Shown piece after piece: positions 17,223 through 25,023 of a stretch of 64,000 nt of DNA (within the stretch, counting starts at the first letter, position 1; the number at the start of each line of letters is the position of its first letter). Both the position numbers and the translations under genes were made by a program. Source of the DNA: JABFRG01 sp046351415. Lineage in GTDB: Bacteria; Myxococcota_A; Polyangia; Polyangiales; Polyangiaceae. The notes below the pieces were generated by a model. The model ran no database searches, was not told where the DNA came from, and saw nothing but the letters and a program-made list of their open reading frames with translations. The DNA lies in the NCBI GenBank assembly GCA_046351415.1, contig JAXLYO010000005.1, forward strand, positions 470,433 to 534,432. Direction: 5' to 3'.

Positions 17223-18258
17223 CGGTGTACTCCAGTCGCATCGTGCTTGGGTCTGGGGACAGTTTTCCGCGCGCATTTCGCGGACAACAAAAGAAGGGGC
17301 GCCTCGATTCGAGAACGGGAGCGTTGGCCAAGCGGCTTTCAGGCAGGTAGCGAGAGAGGGCTCCGGAAAACCTAACCTGTGTGGCACCGTGCGCGTGCGC
17401 ATATTCCCACGCAATCGGCAGGACGCATGCTCGGTCCGGCGGGTTCCGAAACCGATGGTCGAGCACCTTGAGCCATGTTTGCGTTTCTGCGCTCGGTCTC
17501 GAGAGCGAGAGGACGATGAACCCTTTCGGCTTTCCGGATGCGCGATCGCGGATGCGCAAGATGACGTATCGGAAGACGAGGTACGTATCGGAGAAGAAGT
17601 ATCCACTTCCCTTCCCCGGAGTCGTGCGACCTTCGCGCACCCAGGGTTCGTGCACCATCCAGTTCACGAATTCATAGCCGCGATGAAACGCATTTGCCGT
17701 GCGGGGATGCGGAAAGTCTGCGGGGCCCACTTCGGGGACTTCCTCCCAAGAGAATGCCTCCACGGCTCGACGATGCCGTGCTTCCGCGCGCGCGGGCACG
17801 GGGATGCGCTCGAGGTCGATGCCCGGGATGCCGGCCGCCAGCGTTCGAACGCTCCCGAACCGATCGAAGCCAACGCTCATCATCGCCCCCTCCATGCCGG
17901 CGCTCGTCCCCGTCGAATAGATGCCGTGACGCAAGAGTCCGTCCCGGAGGAATCGACCGCTGATGTCGCGCCCTCGATACGCCGGCTCCACGAGCATCGT
18001 CGAGCCCCAGTAGACCTTTTGGATACTCGACCCTCGTCGCAAGCGTCCCGGCAAGATCCCCATGTAACCGACGCAGCGCTTCCCGTCGTTGGCGAGCACG
18101 AGCGCGACATCGTCGGGATCTGCATAGGGGTTGTGAGATTGTGCGCGCGCTCGGTGCTTCGAAATGGGAACGACGCCTCGCGCCCGATCGCCGACCTTCA
18201 AGCTGCACGCGAAGCTTTCGAGCTCCTTGATCTTGATTCTCTCGAGCGTGATGGGCAT
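17200..18258 (-). CDS. GNAT-superfamily acetyltransferase-like protein
   Basis: A 352-residue protein whose N-terminal half has GNAT-like features: the strand VALVLANDGKRCVGYMGILPG, the acetyl-CoA loop region VEPAYRGRDISGRFLRDGLL, and STGTSAGMEG. The C-terminal half may be a second, degenerate GNAT-like fold. ATG 18258 has an upstream AGAGGA-type ribosome site and begins 19 bp after the previous gene. In this operon it may acylate an amino sugar or a glycosylated product. The exact substrate is not visible. Confidence 0.65.
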   Translation of the reverse strand: MPITLERIKIKELESFACSLKVGDRARGVVPISKHRARAQSHNPYADPDDVALVLANDGKRCVGYMGILPGRLRRGSSIQKVYWGSTMLVEPAYRGRDISGRFLRDGLLRHGIYSTGTSAGMEGAMMSVGFDRFGSVRTLAAGIPGIDLERIPVPARAEARHRRAVEAFSWEEVPEVGPADFPHPRTANAFHRGYEFVNWMVHEPWVREGRTTPGKGSGYFFSDTYLVFRYVILRIRDRASGKPKGFIVLSLSRPSAETQTWLKVLDHRFRNPPDRACVLPIAWEYAHAHGATQVRFSGALSRYLPESRLANAPVLESRRPFFCCPRNARGKLSPDPSTMRLEYTDGDTAFT

Positions 18259-18277
18259 GACTACGTTTCCTCTGATG

Positions 18278-19492
18278 TCAGCGCGGCGCCAGCTCCGCGG
18301 GAAGGTCGAGCGCGTCCGTCCCCTGCTCTCTTGCCCAGAGGAGAAAACGCTGCCGATTCCGCCCGCCGACGTCCGGAAAGAAACGCTGCAGCTCGCTCGA
18401 CTGTTCGTAGATCCACTTCCAAAGAGGGGGGAGGGAGTCACTTCTCGCTGAACGTCCCTTTGGACTCGCCAGCATCCATCGATAGAACGACCGAGATGGT
18501 GCGGTCTCGAACGGGTCTCCGAAGCGCTCGGGTTTCGTGAGCTCACCGTAGAATCGACGAACGAGAGGTGAGATGGCGACGCCGTTGTCGAAGGTGTCGT
18601 ATCCGTAGGGGAACGTGCCCAAGGTCTCGTAGCCGTGCCGCACGAGCTCCTTTCGGTAGCTCTCGTACAAGGGCACGAGGTCGGGTCGATCGGCGAGCGG
18701 GGAACGATCGTTCGGGTATCGTGTGATTTCCGTGGGCCGCTCCGGTTCGTAACCGCTGAAGTGGACGATACGAACGAGGTGCTCACCGAGAAACCAGCGA
18801 CCTCGTCGCTTCGACAGCGTGCGGTCCTGCACGTTCCAGTAGGCGAGGTTGTGGCCGGGCGTGCGAAGGATACCCACGTGCGGAAACATCGAGGGGATGA
18901 GCGCGAACCACTTCTGATCGTTGGCGGCGATTCCTCGTTCGGGCATGCAATGCTCGAGGACCCGATCACTCCAAAAGTCGATGAGCGCGCGCGCAGCCGG
19001 ACTCGAACGAAGCGCCAGAAATCCGCTGATGTAGGTCCCCGATCGGAGAAAGTCTTGCTCGTTCTTGTGTCGGCCGTCGTCGGGTACCGGGAACGAAACG
19101 TGGGGCGCGATGAGAATGCGATGCTGATCGAGGAGGGCAGAAACGTTGTCGAGGTTCCACGCGAGCAGCGAGAGCGCGTCGATATAGACGAGTCGTTGGT
19201 CCCTACGACGCGAAGACCCCATGAGCTTGCGGATCAGCCACGACTTGAGCATGCCGCAGAACTGTTGAGCGTTGTAACGAAACCTACGGTTCTGGAGATG
19301 CGGTACCTCGAGCTCATCGACGTTCACCACCTCGAACGGCTCGCGTTCTGGGTCGAAATCCGGCGGCGGATTGACCACGAGTACGCGCATCGGAGACGAC
19401 CGGTGGTGGCGACGGATCGAATCCGCGAGCGTACGAACGTGAGGCAACCTATGCCCAGTGGCGACCGCGCAAAATTCGAGGTTATGGCTCAT
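18278..19492 (-). CDS. GT-A-like putative glycosyltransferase (404 aa)
   Basis: A 404-residue protein starting EFCAVATGHRLPHVRTLADS, the usual first strand and helix of nucleotide-diphospho-sugar transferases (GT8-like). RLVYIDALSLLAW and SGTYISGFLALR sit at the positions of the DxD-containing strand and acceptor-side helices. A canonical DxD is not obvious. Its neighbour at 19489-20331 is a shorter paralogue with the same beginning and the same GFLGLRRSPAA motif. The two overlap by 4 bp. A role in glycan assembly is inferred from fold-like features and context only. Confidence 0.6.
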   Translation of the reverse strand: MSHNLEFCAVATGHRLPHVRTLADSIRRHHRSSPMRVLVVNPPPDFDPEREPFEVVNVDELEVPHLQNRRFRYNAQQFCGMLKSWLIRKLMGSSRRRDQRLVYIDALSLLAWNLDNVSALLDQHRILIAPHVSFPVPDDGRHKNEQDFLRSGTYISGFLALRSSPAARALIDFWSDRVLEHCMPERGIAANDQKWFALIPSMFPHVGILRTPGHNLAYWNVQDRTLSKRRGRWFLGEHLVRIVHFSGYEPERPTEITRYPNDRSPLADRPDLVPLYESYRKELVRHGYETLGTFPYGYDTFDNGVAISPLVRRFYGELTKPERFGDPFETAPSRSFYRWMLASPKGRSARSDSLPPLWKWIYEQSSELQRFFPDVGGRNRQRFLLWAREQGTDALDLPAELAPR

Positions 19493-20331
19493 TCGGGACC
19501 TCGACCACGCAAGGCCGCGCGGTAGGAGCGATAGAGAGAACGTAGAGCCGAAGGCGCGTCGACGTTCGGGGTGAATTGAAAGAAATGGCTACGCACCTTC
19601 CCTGCGTAAAGACGCCCGTCTTTCATCTCGAGCCCGCGAGTGCCATCGAGCGCAGTCGCACCGTAGCGAGGGTCCCGCAGGACCCGGAGCGTCTCGAAGT
19701 AGCACGGGGCGAGGTCCCACCATGACCGGCCGCGAATGGGCCGGGGACTCGGCTGCGGCAAGCGGGTGGCTGCCCCCAAAACGCGGCTCCCCCACCACTC
19801 GAGGAACGCGCTTGCCGCTGGGCTGCGTCGCAAACCCAAGAAGCCATCGTTGTATGCGCCTTCCGCAATGAGACCGATCTCGTCCACCGCTTCTCGCGCG
19901 ACCCGTGGCCTCTGAGCGTAGGGCACCATCAGAATGGGCGCTTCTTCGAGCTGCGCGTCGAGATCGCGCATCGCATCGAATACCATCGTCGTGGGCTCGA
20001 AGTAGACGACCGCTCGTTCGTGTTCGAGAACATGAGAGAGCAACATGGGTAGGAGGACCTGCGACAACTCACTCTCGGAGCATTTGCGACGCAGTACGGG
20101 CAGGCGGCGCGACGCAAGCGCCGTCGCGGGCACGGTCTTCCAGGGCGATGGGTCCACGTCGCGATCGTTCATGTCCGTAGCGCAAGCGTAGAAACGGGCG
20201 TGAGGACGGTGGCGTTTCACGGAGAGGAAGAGCGCATGGGCGGCTGCGGCTTCCCCGCGCGGAAAAATGGTGCAGAATGCAGGTTCCAAGGGCGGGCCGC
20301 GCACGCACTTACCGTAAGGGAGCCACGCAAC
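19489..20331 (-). CDS. GT-A-like putative glycosyltransferase (280 aa)
   Basis: A shorter paralogue of the downstream gene: AFCTIFPRGEAAAAHALFLS, a central AVVYFEPTTMVFDAM and NDGFLGLRRSPAASAFLEWW. ATG 20331 is preferred over 20397 because family similarity begins just after it. It is the first gene of the minus-strand operon ending at 16203 and is divergent from the sulfotransferase-like gene at 20457. Assignment as a sugar transferase is inferred from the N-terminal strand and the paralogy. Confidence 0.55.
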   Translation of the reverse strand, partial: VAWLPYGKCVRGPPLEPAFCTIFPRGEAAAAHALFLSVKRHRPHARFYACATDMNDRDVDPSPWKTVPATALASRRLPVLRRKCSESELSQVLLPMLLSHVLEHERAVVYFEPTTMVFDAMRDLDAQLEEAPILMVPYAQRPRVAREAVDEIGLIAEGAYNDGFLGLRRSPAASAFLEWWGSRVLGAATRLPQPSPRPIRGRSWWDLAPCYFETLRVLRDPRYGATALDGTRGLEMKDGRLYAGKVRSHFFQFTPNVDAPSALRSLYRSYRAALRGRGPE

Positions 20332-20456
20332 CATTACAATACGCGACGGAAAGGACGTTTCGCGAGACGCGTGGACGACGAGCTGCGCGCACACCACCCA
20401 GCGAAACGAACGAACGAACGTTTGGTTTGAATTCCCTGTGATACCTTGGAGGGATT

Positions 20457-21152
20457 GTGAAGAGCACCAGCACCTCCGCGATCTACGTCCAAGGCTGCGC
20501 GCGTTCGGGAAACACTTTGATGCGCGAGCTCTGCGTCGCGGGTTTTCGCGACGCCAAGCTCCTGAAGATTTCGAAGGGTGCCGCGGAGTGTTCGCTCGAA
20601 TACTTGGTCAGGGCGCTCCGGCGTCAGAAATCCGAAACGCCGGTCGTTCTCGTCGCGAGTCGCGACCGACCCTCGAGCCACGAGATGGATCTCGATCACC
20701 TGCGTTCCCACCCGCAGGTGAAAGTTTTGTGGATGCTCCGGGAACCGAGAGACGTGCTGACCTCCGTGCATCCGGACAAGCCAGGCACGTTCTACGTCAA
20801 GCCGGAGCGCCTCATCCAGAGCCTCGAACTATACCTTCGGTGCCGCAACGAACCGCAAGTCGTGACCGTCCGATACGAAGATCTCGTCCTCGAGCCGAAT
20901 TCCGTCCAGAAGCGCATTGGCGCGCTGCTCGGACTAAAGAAGCTGCGTCTCTTCACGAAGGGCTACGAACACTTCCCACGCTTTCGCGAAAACGTCCGCG
21001 CCATGCACTCCATTCGCCCTATCGATGCCGACAGCTTGCACCGATGGAAAGCAAACGCTCCTTACAAGGAATATCTCAGACACGTCTTCTCCCAGTATCC
21101 CGAACTGCGCTCGCTGGCCCGCAAGTGTGGCTACCGAACGGCACTCCGGTGA
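20457..21152 (+). CDS. Sulfotransferase-family protein
   Basis: A 231-residue protein with the PAPS-binding loop YVQGCARSGNTLM near the N-terminus (5'-phosphosulfate loop) and VLWMLREPRDVLTS (3'-phosphate loop), both typical of sulfotransferases. It starts at GTG 20457, preceded by GGAGG. It leads a plus-strand gene set followed within 58 bp by the lyase-like and kinase-like pair. It could sulfate a sugar or tyrosine. The core of candidate precursor A has no Tyr, so a glycan or Ser/Thr target is more likely. A second sulfotransferase with its own APS kinase lies at 43.4-44.8 kb. Confidence 0.75.
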   Translation: MKSTSTSAIYVQGCARSGNTLMRELCVAGFRDAKLLKISKGAAECSLEYLVRALRRQKSETPVVLVASRDRPSSHEMDLDHLRSHPQVKVLWMLREPRDVLTSVHPDKPGTFYVKPERLIQSLELYLRCRNEPQVVTVRYEDLVLEPNSVQKRIGALLGLKKLRLFTKGYEHFPRFRENVRAMHSIRPIDADSLHRWKANAPYKEYLRHVFSQYPELRSLARKCGYRTALR

Positions 21153-21210
21153 GACGTACGCACGCCGTTCCGCGAGCTTTCCAACTGCCCTACACTCGAG
21201 TTTCCAACCG

Positions 21211-21990
21211 ATGAAGTTGATTCCCTACTTCTGGCCCCTTTTCCCCGAGTTCAAAACAGCGCGCTTCAAACGGGCGACGCGAAAAGCAGCCCCCGCCATC
21301 GACGCGCTGATCGGCGATGACCCAGACGTCTATCGGTATCCCAAGGGTCCATGGATCGCGGGCCCGCCCCTCTTCAAGGCCTACCGGGCAAACATGGTAC
21401 GGGCATGGAAGCCGAAGCTCTACGTTTGCCTCGGTGCAAAAGACTATTGGCCCGGCATTCTCGCGCTCGCTCGGGTGACGCGAAAGCACCCCGTCCAGTG
21501 GAAGTTCCACCGTCACAAGCTCGGTTTGGATCGGCCGGACAAGATTGTCTTCTACTTCCGTTCGGAGCGCGAACTGCGCGCGTATCTTCCCCGCATTCGA
21601 CGCGCGCTCGCGGGTCGTTCGTTTCGCACGATGCACCACGCCGCCTCTACTGCCGCGATGGGGTTCGAACCCGCCTCCGCGAAGGGGCTCTATGTCGGTG
21701 CGGACCCGCACTTTCTGCGTCCCACGAGCTGGCGTGAGTACCGATGCATGATTCAGGCGTTCATCATGAAGTTCAGCGACTATCTCGAAGGGCTGCCGGG
21801 CGGGCTCGAGCGATGGTGCGAGCGCATGAACGTGTCCCTCGCGCACGAGGGACCACGCACACTTTCTCCTACTCGTGACAACCGAGCGTATGTTCGTCGC
21901 TACTGGCGCATGATCTTTCCCGTCGAATTGCGCACGCCAAACGCTTCGAGCAAAAAGACCTCTCGGAAAAAGGGAAAGAAAGCCGCATGA
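21211..21990 (+). CDS. LanKC-N/HopA1-like phospho-Ser/Thr lyase candidate
   Basis: A 259-residue protein that I relate to the N-terminal lyase domain of class III/IV lanthionine synthetases and to HopA1-type lyases. Evidence is the strand KPKLYVCLGAKDYWPGILAL (compare KIHVSATPDNA in LanKC), then PVQWKFHRHKL, DKIVFYFRSERELRAYLPRI (compare GKFVTVYP) and the final SWREYRCMIQAF helix. Core similarity spans residues 67-190; a Lys-rich tail follows. In this family the domain eliminates phosphate from pSer/pThr to give Dha/Dhb. The stop overlaps the ATG of the kinase-like gene, giving the lyase-kinase order of class III synthetases as two proteins, as in class V systems. Remote similarity judged by eye only. 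Confidence 0.5.
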   Translation: MKLIPYFWPLFPEFKTARFKRATRKAAPAIDALIGDDPDVYRYPKGPWIAGPPLFKAYRANMVRAWKPKLYVCLGAKDYWPGILALARVTRKHPVQWKFHRHKLGLDRPDKIVFYFRSERELRAYLPRIRRALAGRSFRTMHHAASTAAMGFEPASAKGLYVGADPHFLRPTSWREYRCMIQAFIMKFSDYLEGLPGGLERWCERMNVSLAHEGPRTLSPTRDNRAYVRRYWRMIFPVELRTPNASSKKTSRKKGKKAA

Positions 21991-22868
21991 GGCGTCCTTC
22001 GCGATTTTTCAACAAGCCGGATGGCTACGCCCCCATCGACCACAAGGCGATCTTCGTCGCCCGCTTCGGACGAGACAAGGTGTTCGTGAAGTTCACGAAT
22101 TTCCCGCTCCCGAAGGACAATCCCGACCTAAAAGGTCGATTGCGGATGGAGAAGATTGCGCTGAAGGTCCTGCAAGGCCTTGCCGTCCCCGAGCCCGTTC
22201 ACGTTCCGGCGCCGACGCTACGATGGATGATCGACGCGCCGCCCCTCCACTTCGTCACCCAGCGATACGTCGAAGGTCAACCGCCGCACGAACTCGGCCT
22301 CTCTCTGACTCAATCCGTGGCCGCATGGATGTTCGTTGTCGAACAGCTCGTCGCATTTCGACGTCGGCAAATCCTCTATGTCGACGTGAAGTCGAAAAAC
22401 CTCGTCGGAACGGCGAAGCCGCTCCGCATGACCATCGTGGATTTCGATCGCGTCATGCTGGTATCGCCGCGGGACAGCTACGTTACTTCCCAGGTGGCGA
22501 TGACGCCCGGGTACGCAGCGCCCGAACATGCCCAACTGCCTCGCTTGCAAGAGAGAACCTTGGTTTTCCCCGTCGGCATTTTGTTCATCAATCTGGCCTA
22601 CGAGATGGGTACCTCTGCGAATGCGTTCGGCCCAAACGGGTTCCTCGTGAAACTGACGAAGCGTCTGGTCAGGGCGGGCATGCCCCGCTTGGCGCGCCTC
22701 CTCGAGGAATGTGTGGCGACCGATCCCAAGCGACGACCGAAAAGCTACGAAGCCGTTTGGGCGCGCGTGCGGGACCTCATCGAGACCGAACTTCCCGCGC
22801 GGGTCGTCTACGCGTGGGAGAGTCTTCGCGCTCCTTACGTCGAAGGACTCGCATTGAACGACTTGTAG
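21987..22868 (+). CDS. Protein-kinase-fold enzyme paired with the lyase candidate
   Basis: A 293-residue kinase-fold protein. Lys35 (VFVKF), Glu55 in the next helix, Asp133 and Asn138 (LYVDVKSKNLV, replacing HRDxKxxN), Asp152 (VDFDR, DFD in place of DFG) and an APE-like YAAPEH segment (176-181) are all present. The glycine-rich loop is not recognisable. Catalysis is thus plausible but the sequence is divergent. Translational overlap (ATGA) with the lyase-like gene and a candidate Ser/Thr/Cys peptide 247 bp downstream suggest it phosphorylates core Ser/Thr before elimination. Alternatives are a sugar kinase-like or LPS-core (Kdo/WaaP-like) kinase. Confidence 0.6.
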   Translation: MRRPSRFFNKPDGYAPIDHKAIFVARFGRDKVFVKFTNFPLPKDNPDLKGRLRMEKIALKVLQGLAVPEPVHVPAPTLRWMIDAPPLHFVTQRYVEGQPPHELGLSLTQSVAAWMFVVEQLVAFRRRQILYVDVKSKNLVGTAKPLRMTIVDFDRVMLVSPRDSYVTSQVAMTPGYAAPEHAQLPRLQERTLVFPVGILFINLAYEMGTSANAFGPNGFLVKLTKRLVRAGMPRLARLLEECVATDPKRRPKSYEAVWARVRDLIETELPARVVYAWESLRAPYVEGLALNDL

Positions 22869-23024
22869 GCGGATTGCGTACTCGCACCGAGTGGCAGGTC
22901 GAGTCACTGTGTGGCGTTCAGCGCAACGGTTCTGTATGAGCTGGCGCGCCACTGCACGAGTCGCGATGGCCTGAACACGCGCATTTCCTCGCACGTTTTG
23001 CTGTTCTCGCGATTGCGGACACCC

Positions 23025-23041
23025 CTGGCACACGAAGTGCA
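23025..23041 (+). promoter_or_regulatory. Sigma-54 (-24/-12) promoter upstream of precursor A
   Basis: CTGGCACACGAAGTGCA matches the consensus TGGCACG-N4-TTGCW in 10 of 12 fixed positions, with the invariant GG and GC at correct spacing. The expected start point is near 23052, giving a leader of about 64 nt before the ATG at 23116. Two sigma-54 activators are encoded in the same island. Confidence 0.7.
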
Positions 23042-23115
23042 GTGCTCTTGGGTGCCGGCACTGACTCGGCAACTCGGTTGCGGAGGTATCGCGACCAGCA
23101 TCAAGGAGAACGACT

Positions 23116-23304
23116 ATGACGACCAAGAAGACCGCGAAGAAGCCCGCCGCCAAGCCCGCCAAGAAGTCCCCGAAGCTCTCGGTCAAGGACCTCAAGGACC
23201 TCAAGGCTGGTATGAGGACCGCAGCAGCTGTGGACACGTGCAACAGCGGCTCTGTCTCGGCGGCCTCGGCGAAGGGCGCCACCAAGGCCTCGTTGCGCGG
23301 CTAG
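23116..23304 (+). CDS. Candidate RiPP precursor peptide A (62 aa)
   Basis: A 62-residue peptide with a Lys/Ala/Pro-rich start and then LSVKDLKDLKAG at 21-32. This fits the C39-cleaved leader pattern: Leu-12, Ser-11, acidic -8, Leu-7, Leu-4, Ala-2/Gly-1. The expected 30-residue core (33-62) is small-residue-rich with Thr35, Thr41, one Cys (42), Ser44, 46, 48, 51, 59 and Thr56. An AAGGAG site lies 9 nt upstream and a -24/-12 promoter 75 bp upstream. Before it are the lyase- and kinase-like genes; after it come GT4 and radical SAM genes. Two C39 exporters lie in the island. One Cys limits it to a single thioether ring. Histone-H1-like DNA binding is an alternative reading of the Lys/Ala start. 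Confidence 0.7.
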   Translation: MTTKKTAKKPAAKPAKKSPKLSVKDLKDLKAGMRTAAAVDTCNSGSVSAASAKGATKASLRG

Positions 23305-23352
23305 TCTGCTTCGATTGCAGCAGGCGAGGCGGCGTTTCAGCGACTCTGAACG

Positions 23353-25023
23353 ATGAGCTGGCGGGGCCTTGCCTTCTGCAATCTCGGTTTGCTTGGAGCT
23401 CCCGTGCCCCCCTCCAAAGGAGGCGAGCGCGCATGGGTCTTCGGAGCCAAGATAGCGGAGCGTGACTACTACAGAGCGCTCCTTGAACATTCAGTGCTCC
23501 GGTCGCTGGCGTTCGTAGACGGCCAAGTCGACGAGGAAGAGCGCTTTCCGTACGCTGGCAAGGAGTGCTCCCGTGTGTCGCCATTTGCGCTTGCGCGTGA
23601 GGGCCGTGAGAGACCCTACGATGTGGTCCTCACCGAATACTCCGAAGCGGACGTATGGTCTTTCCGGAGCCACTATCTTCCAGAGGCGTCCATCGTTGCG
23701 AACACGCACGCGATGAGCATGCAAGAGAGCCTCGTTCGTATCGGAACGTGCCTCACGTGGAACCTCTACCGCCCGTTCGATGCCATCGTGTGCAGCTCCG
23801 AGACGGCGCGTACGACGGTGTCGGCGATGTTCGCGCATCTGAAAGACAAGTTGCAACGCGCGGGGCTCCGTCGGCGCTTCCAGCTTCCGCGCCTCGAATT
23901 GATTCCATTCGGAGTCGACCTACCGAAAGGCCCGCCCGTCCGCGAACGCGCTCGGAAGGCGCTCGGATTCTCGAAGGACGATGTGGTCATCTTGTCGTTC
24001 GGTCGCCTCTCGCACGTGAACAAAGCCGACTTGATGGCGATGCTCGTGCCCCTCGCGCGCGTCGCAAAGCGAGCGAAACCGCTGTCGGTCAAGGTCGTCA
24101 TTGCAGGGAACGATTCGCTAGGCCTTTCGAACATCCTTCGCAAGTTGGGCGCGGGGTTGGGGCTGGACGAGCGTGTCCTCTCTGTCGTTTCCGATCCACC
24201 GCACGAGATGCGTGAGCGTCTCTACGCCGCCAGCGACGTGTTCATCTCCTTGGCCGACAATATCCAGGAGACGTTCGGTCTCACCATTCTCGAAGCCATG
24301 GCGCACGGTCTTCCCGTGATTGCGTCTGATTGGGGCGGCTACCGTGATCTCGTGCGTGACGGAGAGAACGGGATTCTGGTGCCAACGGCATGGTCTTCCG
24401 ACTTCGCGGACCTCGATGTCCTCTCCGGACTGCGCGCCGTGCATCAACACGACATTTCACATCGAATCGCGCGGCAGACAGCCGTGGATGTCGAGCAGAC
24501 CGAATCGGCGCTCCTCACACTCACGCGGAACCTTCCCCTGAGGCAAGAGATGAGCGCGCGTGCGCGCGAACATGTTCGCGGTCGCTTCGCATGGTCGTCC
24601 GTGGCGAAGCAACACGTCGCGCTGTGGGCCGATTTGCGGGCTCGTGTGCCCGAACGCGGTGTGCGACGACTCCCACTTGAACGCATACCGGCGACCCACG
24701 CCCACGCAACCATTTTTGGGCACTACCCCACCGAGCTGATCCACGATCGCGATCGCATCGCCTTGCACTCCGATGCACGCACTCGTTCTTCGAAGAACCC
24801 GCTGCTACCGTTCCTCGACAAGCGGGGGCGCGCGAACCTGAAAGCCCTGCTCGAAGTCATCGGGCGCCGTGAAACATCCATCAAACGATGTATCCTGGAA
24901 GCTCAGGAGTTGGCCATGACGCCGAAAGCAGCACGAGAATCTCTGATCCTGGCGATCAAGTACGGCTTGGTCGTGCGCACGCAAGAGAAGCGCACTTCCG
25001 CAAGCAAGCGAGAGAGCACTTGA
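23353..25023 (+). CDS. GT4 glycosyltransferase with C-terminal winged-helix-like extension
   Basis: A 556-residue protein. Residues 1-430 form a GT-B fold of family GT4: VVILSFGRLSHVNKADLM starts the second Rossmann domain and ETFGLTILEAMAHGLPVIAS holds the ExxxxxxxE nucleotide-sugar site. Then about 110 extra residues follow, ending in three helices and a wing-like strand (ETSIKRCILEAQELAMTPKA, IKYGLVVRT). The gene begins 48 bp after precursor A and its stop overlaps the TTG start of the radical SAM gene, so it belongs to the same transcript. It may glycosylate the peptide, and the extension may bind the leader like an RRE; both are inferences. Confidence 0.82.
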   Translation: MSWRGLAFCNLGLLGAPVPPSKGGERAWVFGAKIAERDYYRALLEHSVLRSLAFVDGQVDEEERFPYAGKECSRVSPFALAREGRERPYDVVLTEYSEADVWSFRSHYLPEASIVANTHAMSMQESLVRIGTCLTWNLYRPFDAIVCSSETARTTVSAMFAHLKDKLQRAGLRRRFQLPRLELIPFGVDLPKGPPVRERARKALGFSKDDVVILSFGRLSHVNKADLMAMLVPLARVAKRAKPLSVKVVIAGNDSLGLSNILRKLGAGLGLDERVLSVVSDPPHEMRERLYAASDVFISLADNIQETFGLTILEAMAHGLPVIASDWGGYRDLVRDGENGILVPTAWSSDFADLDVLSGLRAVHQHDISHRIARQTAVDVEQTESALLTLTRNLPLRQEMSARAREHVRGRFAWSSVAKQHVALWADLRARVPERGVRRLPLERIPATHAHATIFGHYPTELIHDRDRIALHSDARTRSSKNPLLPFLDKRGRANLKALLEVIGRRETSIKRCILEAQELAMTPKAARESLILAIKYGLVVRTQEKRTSASKREST

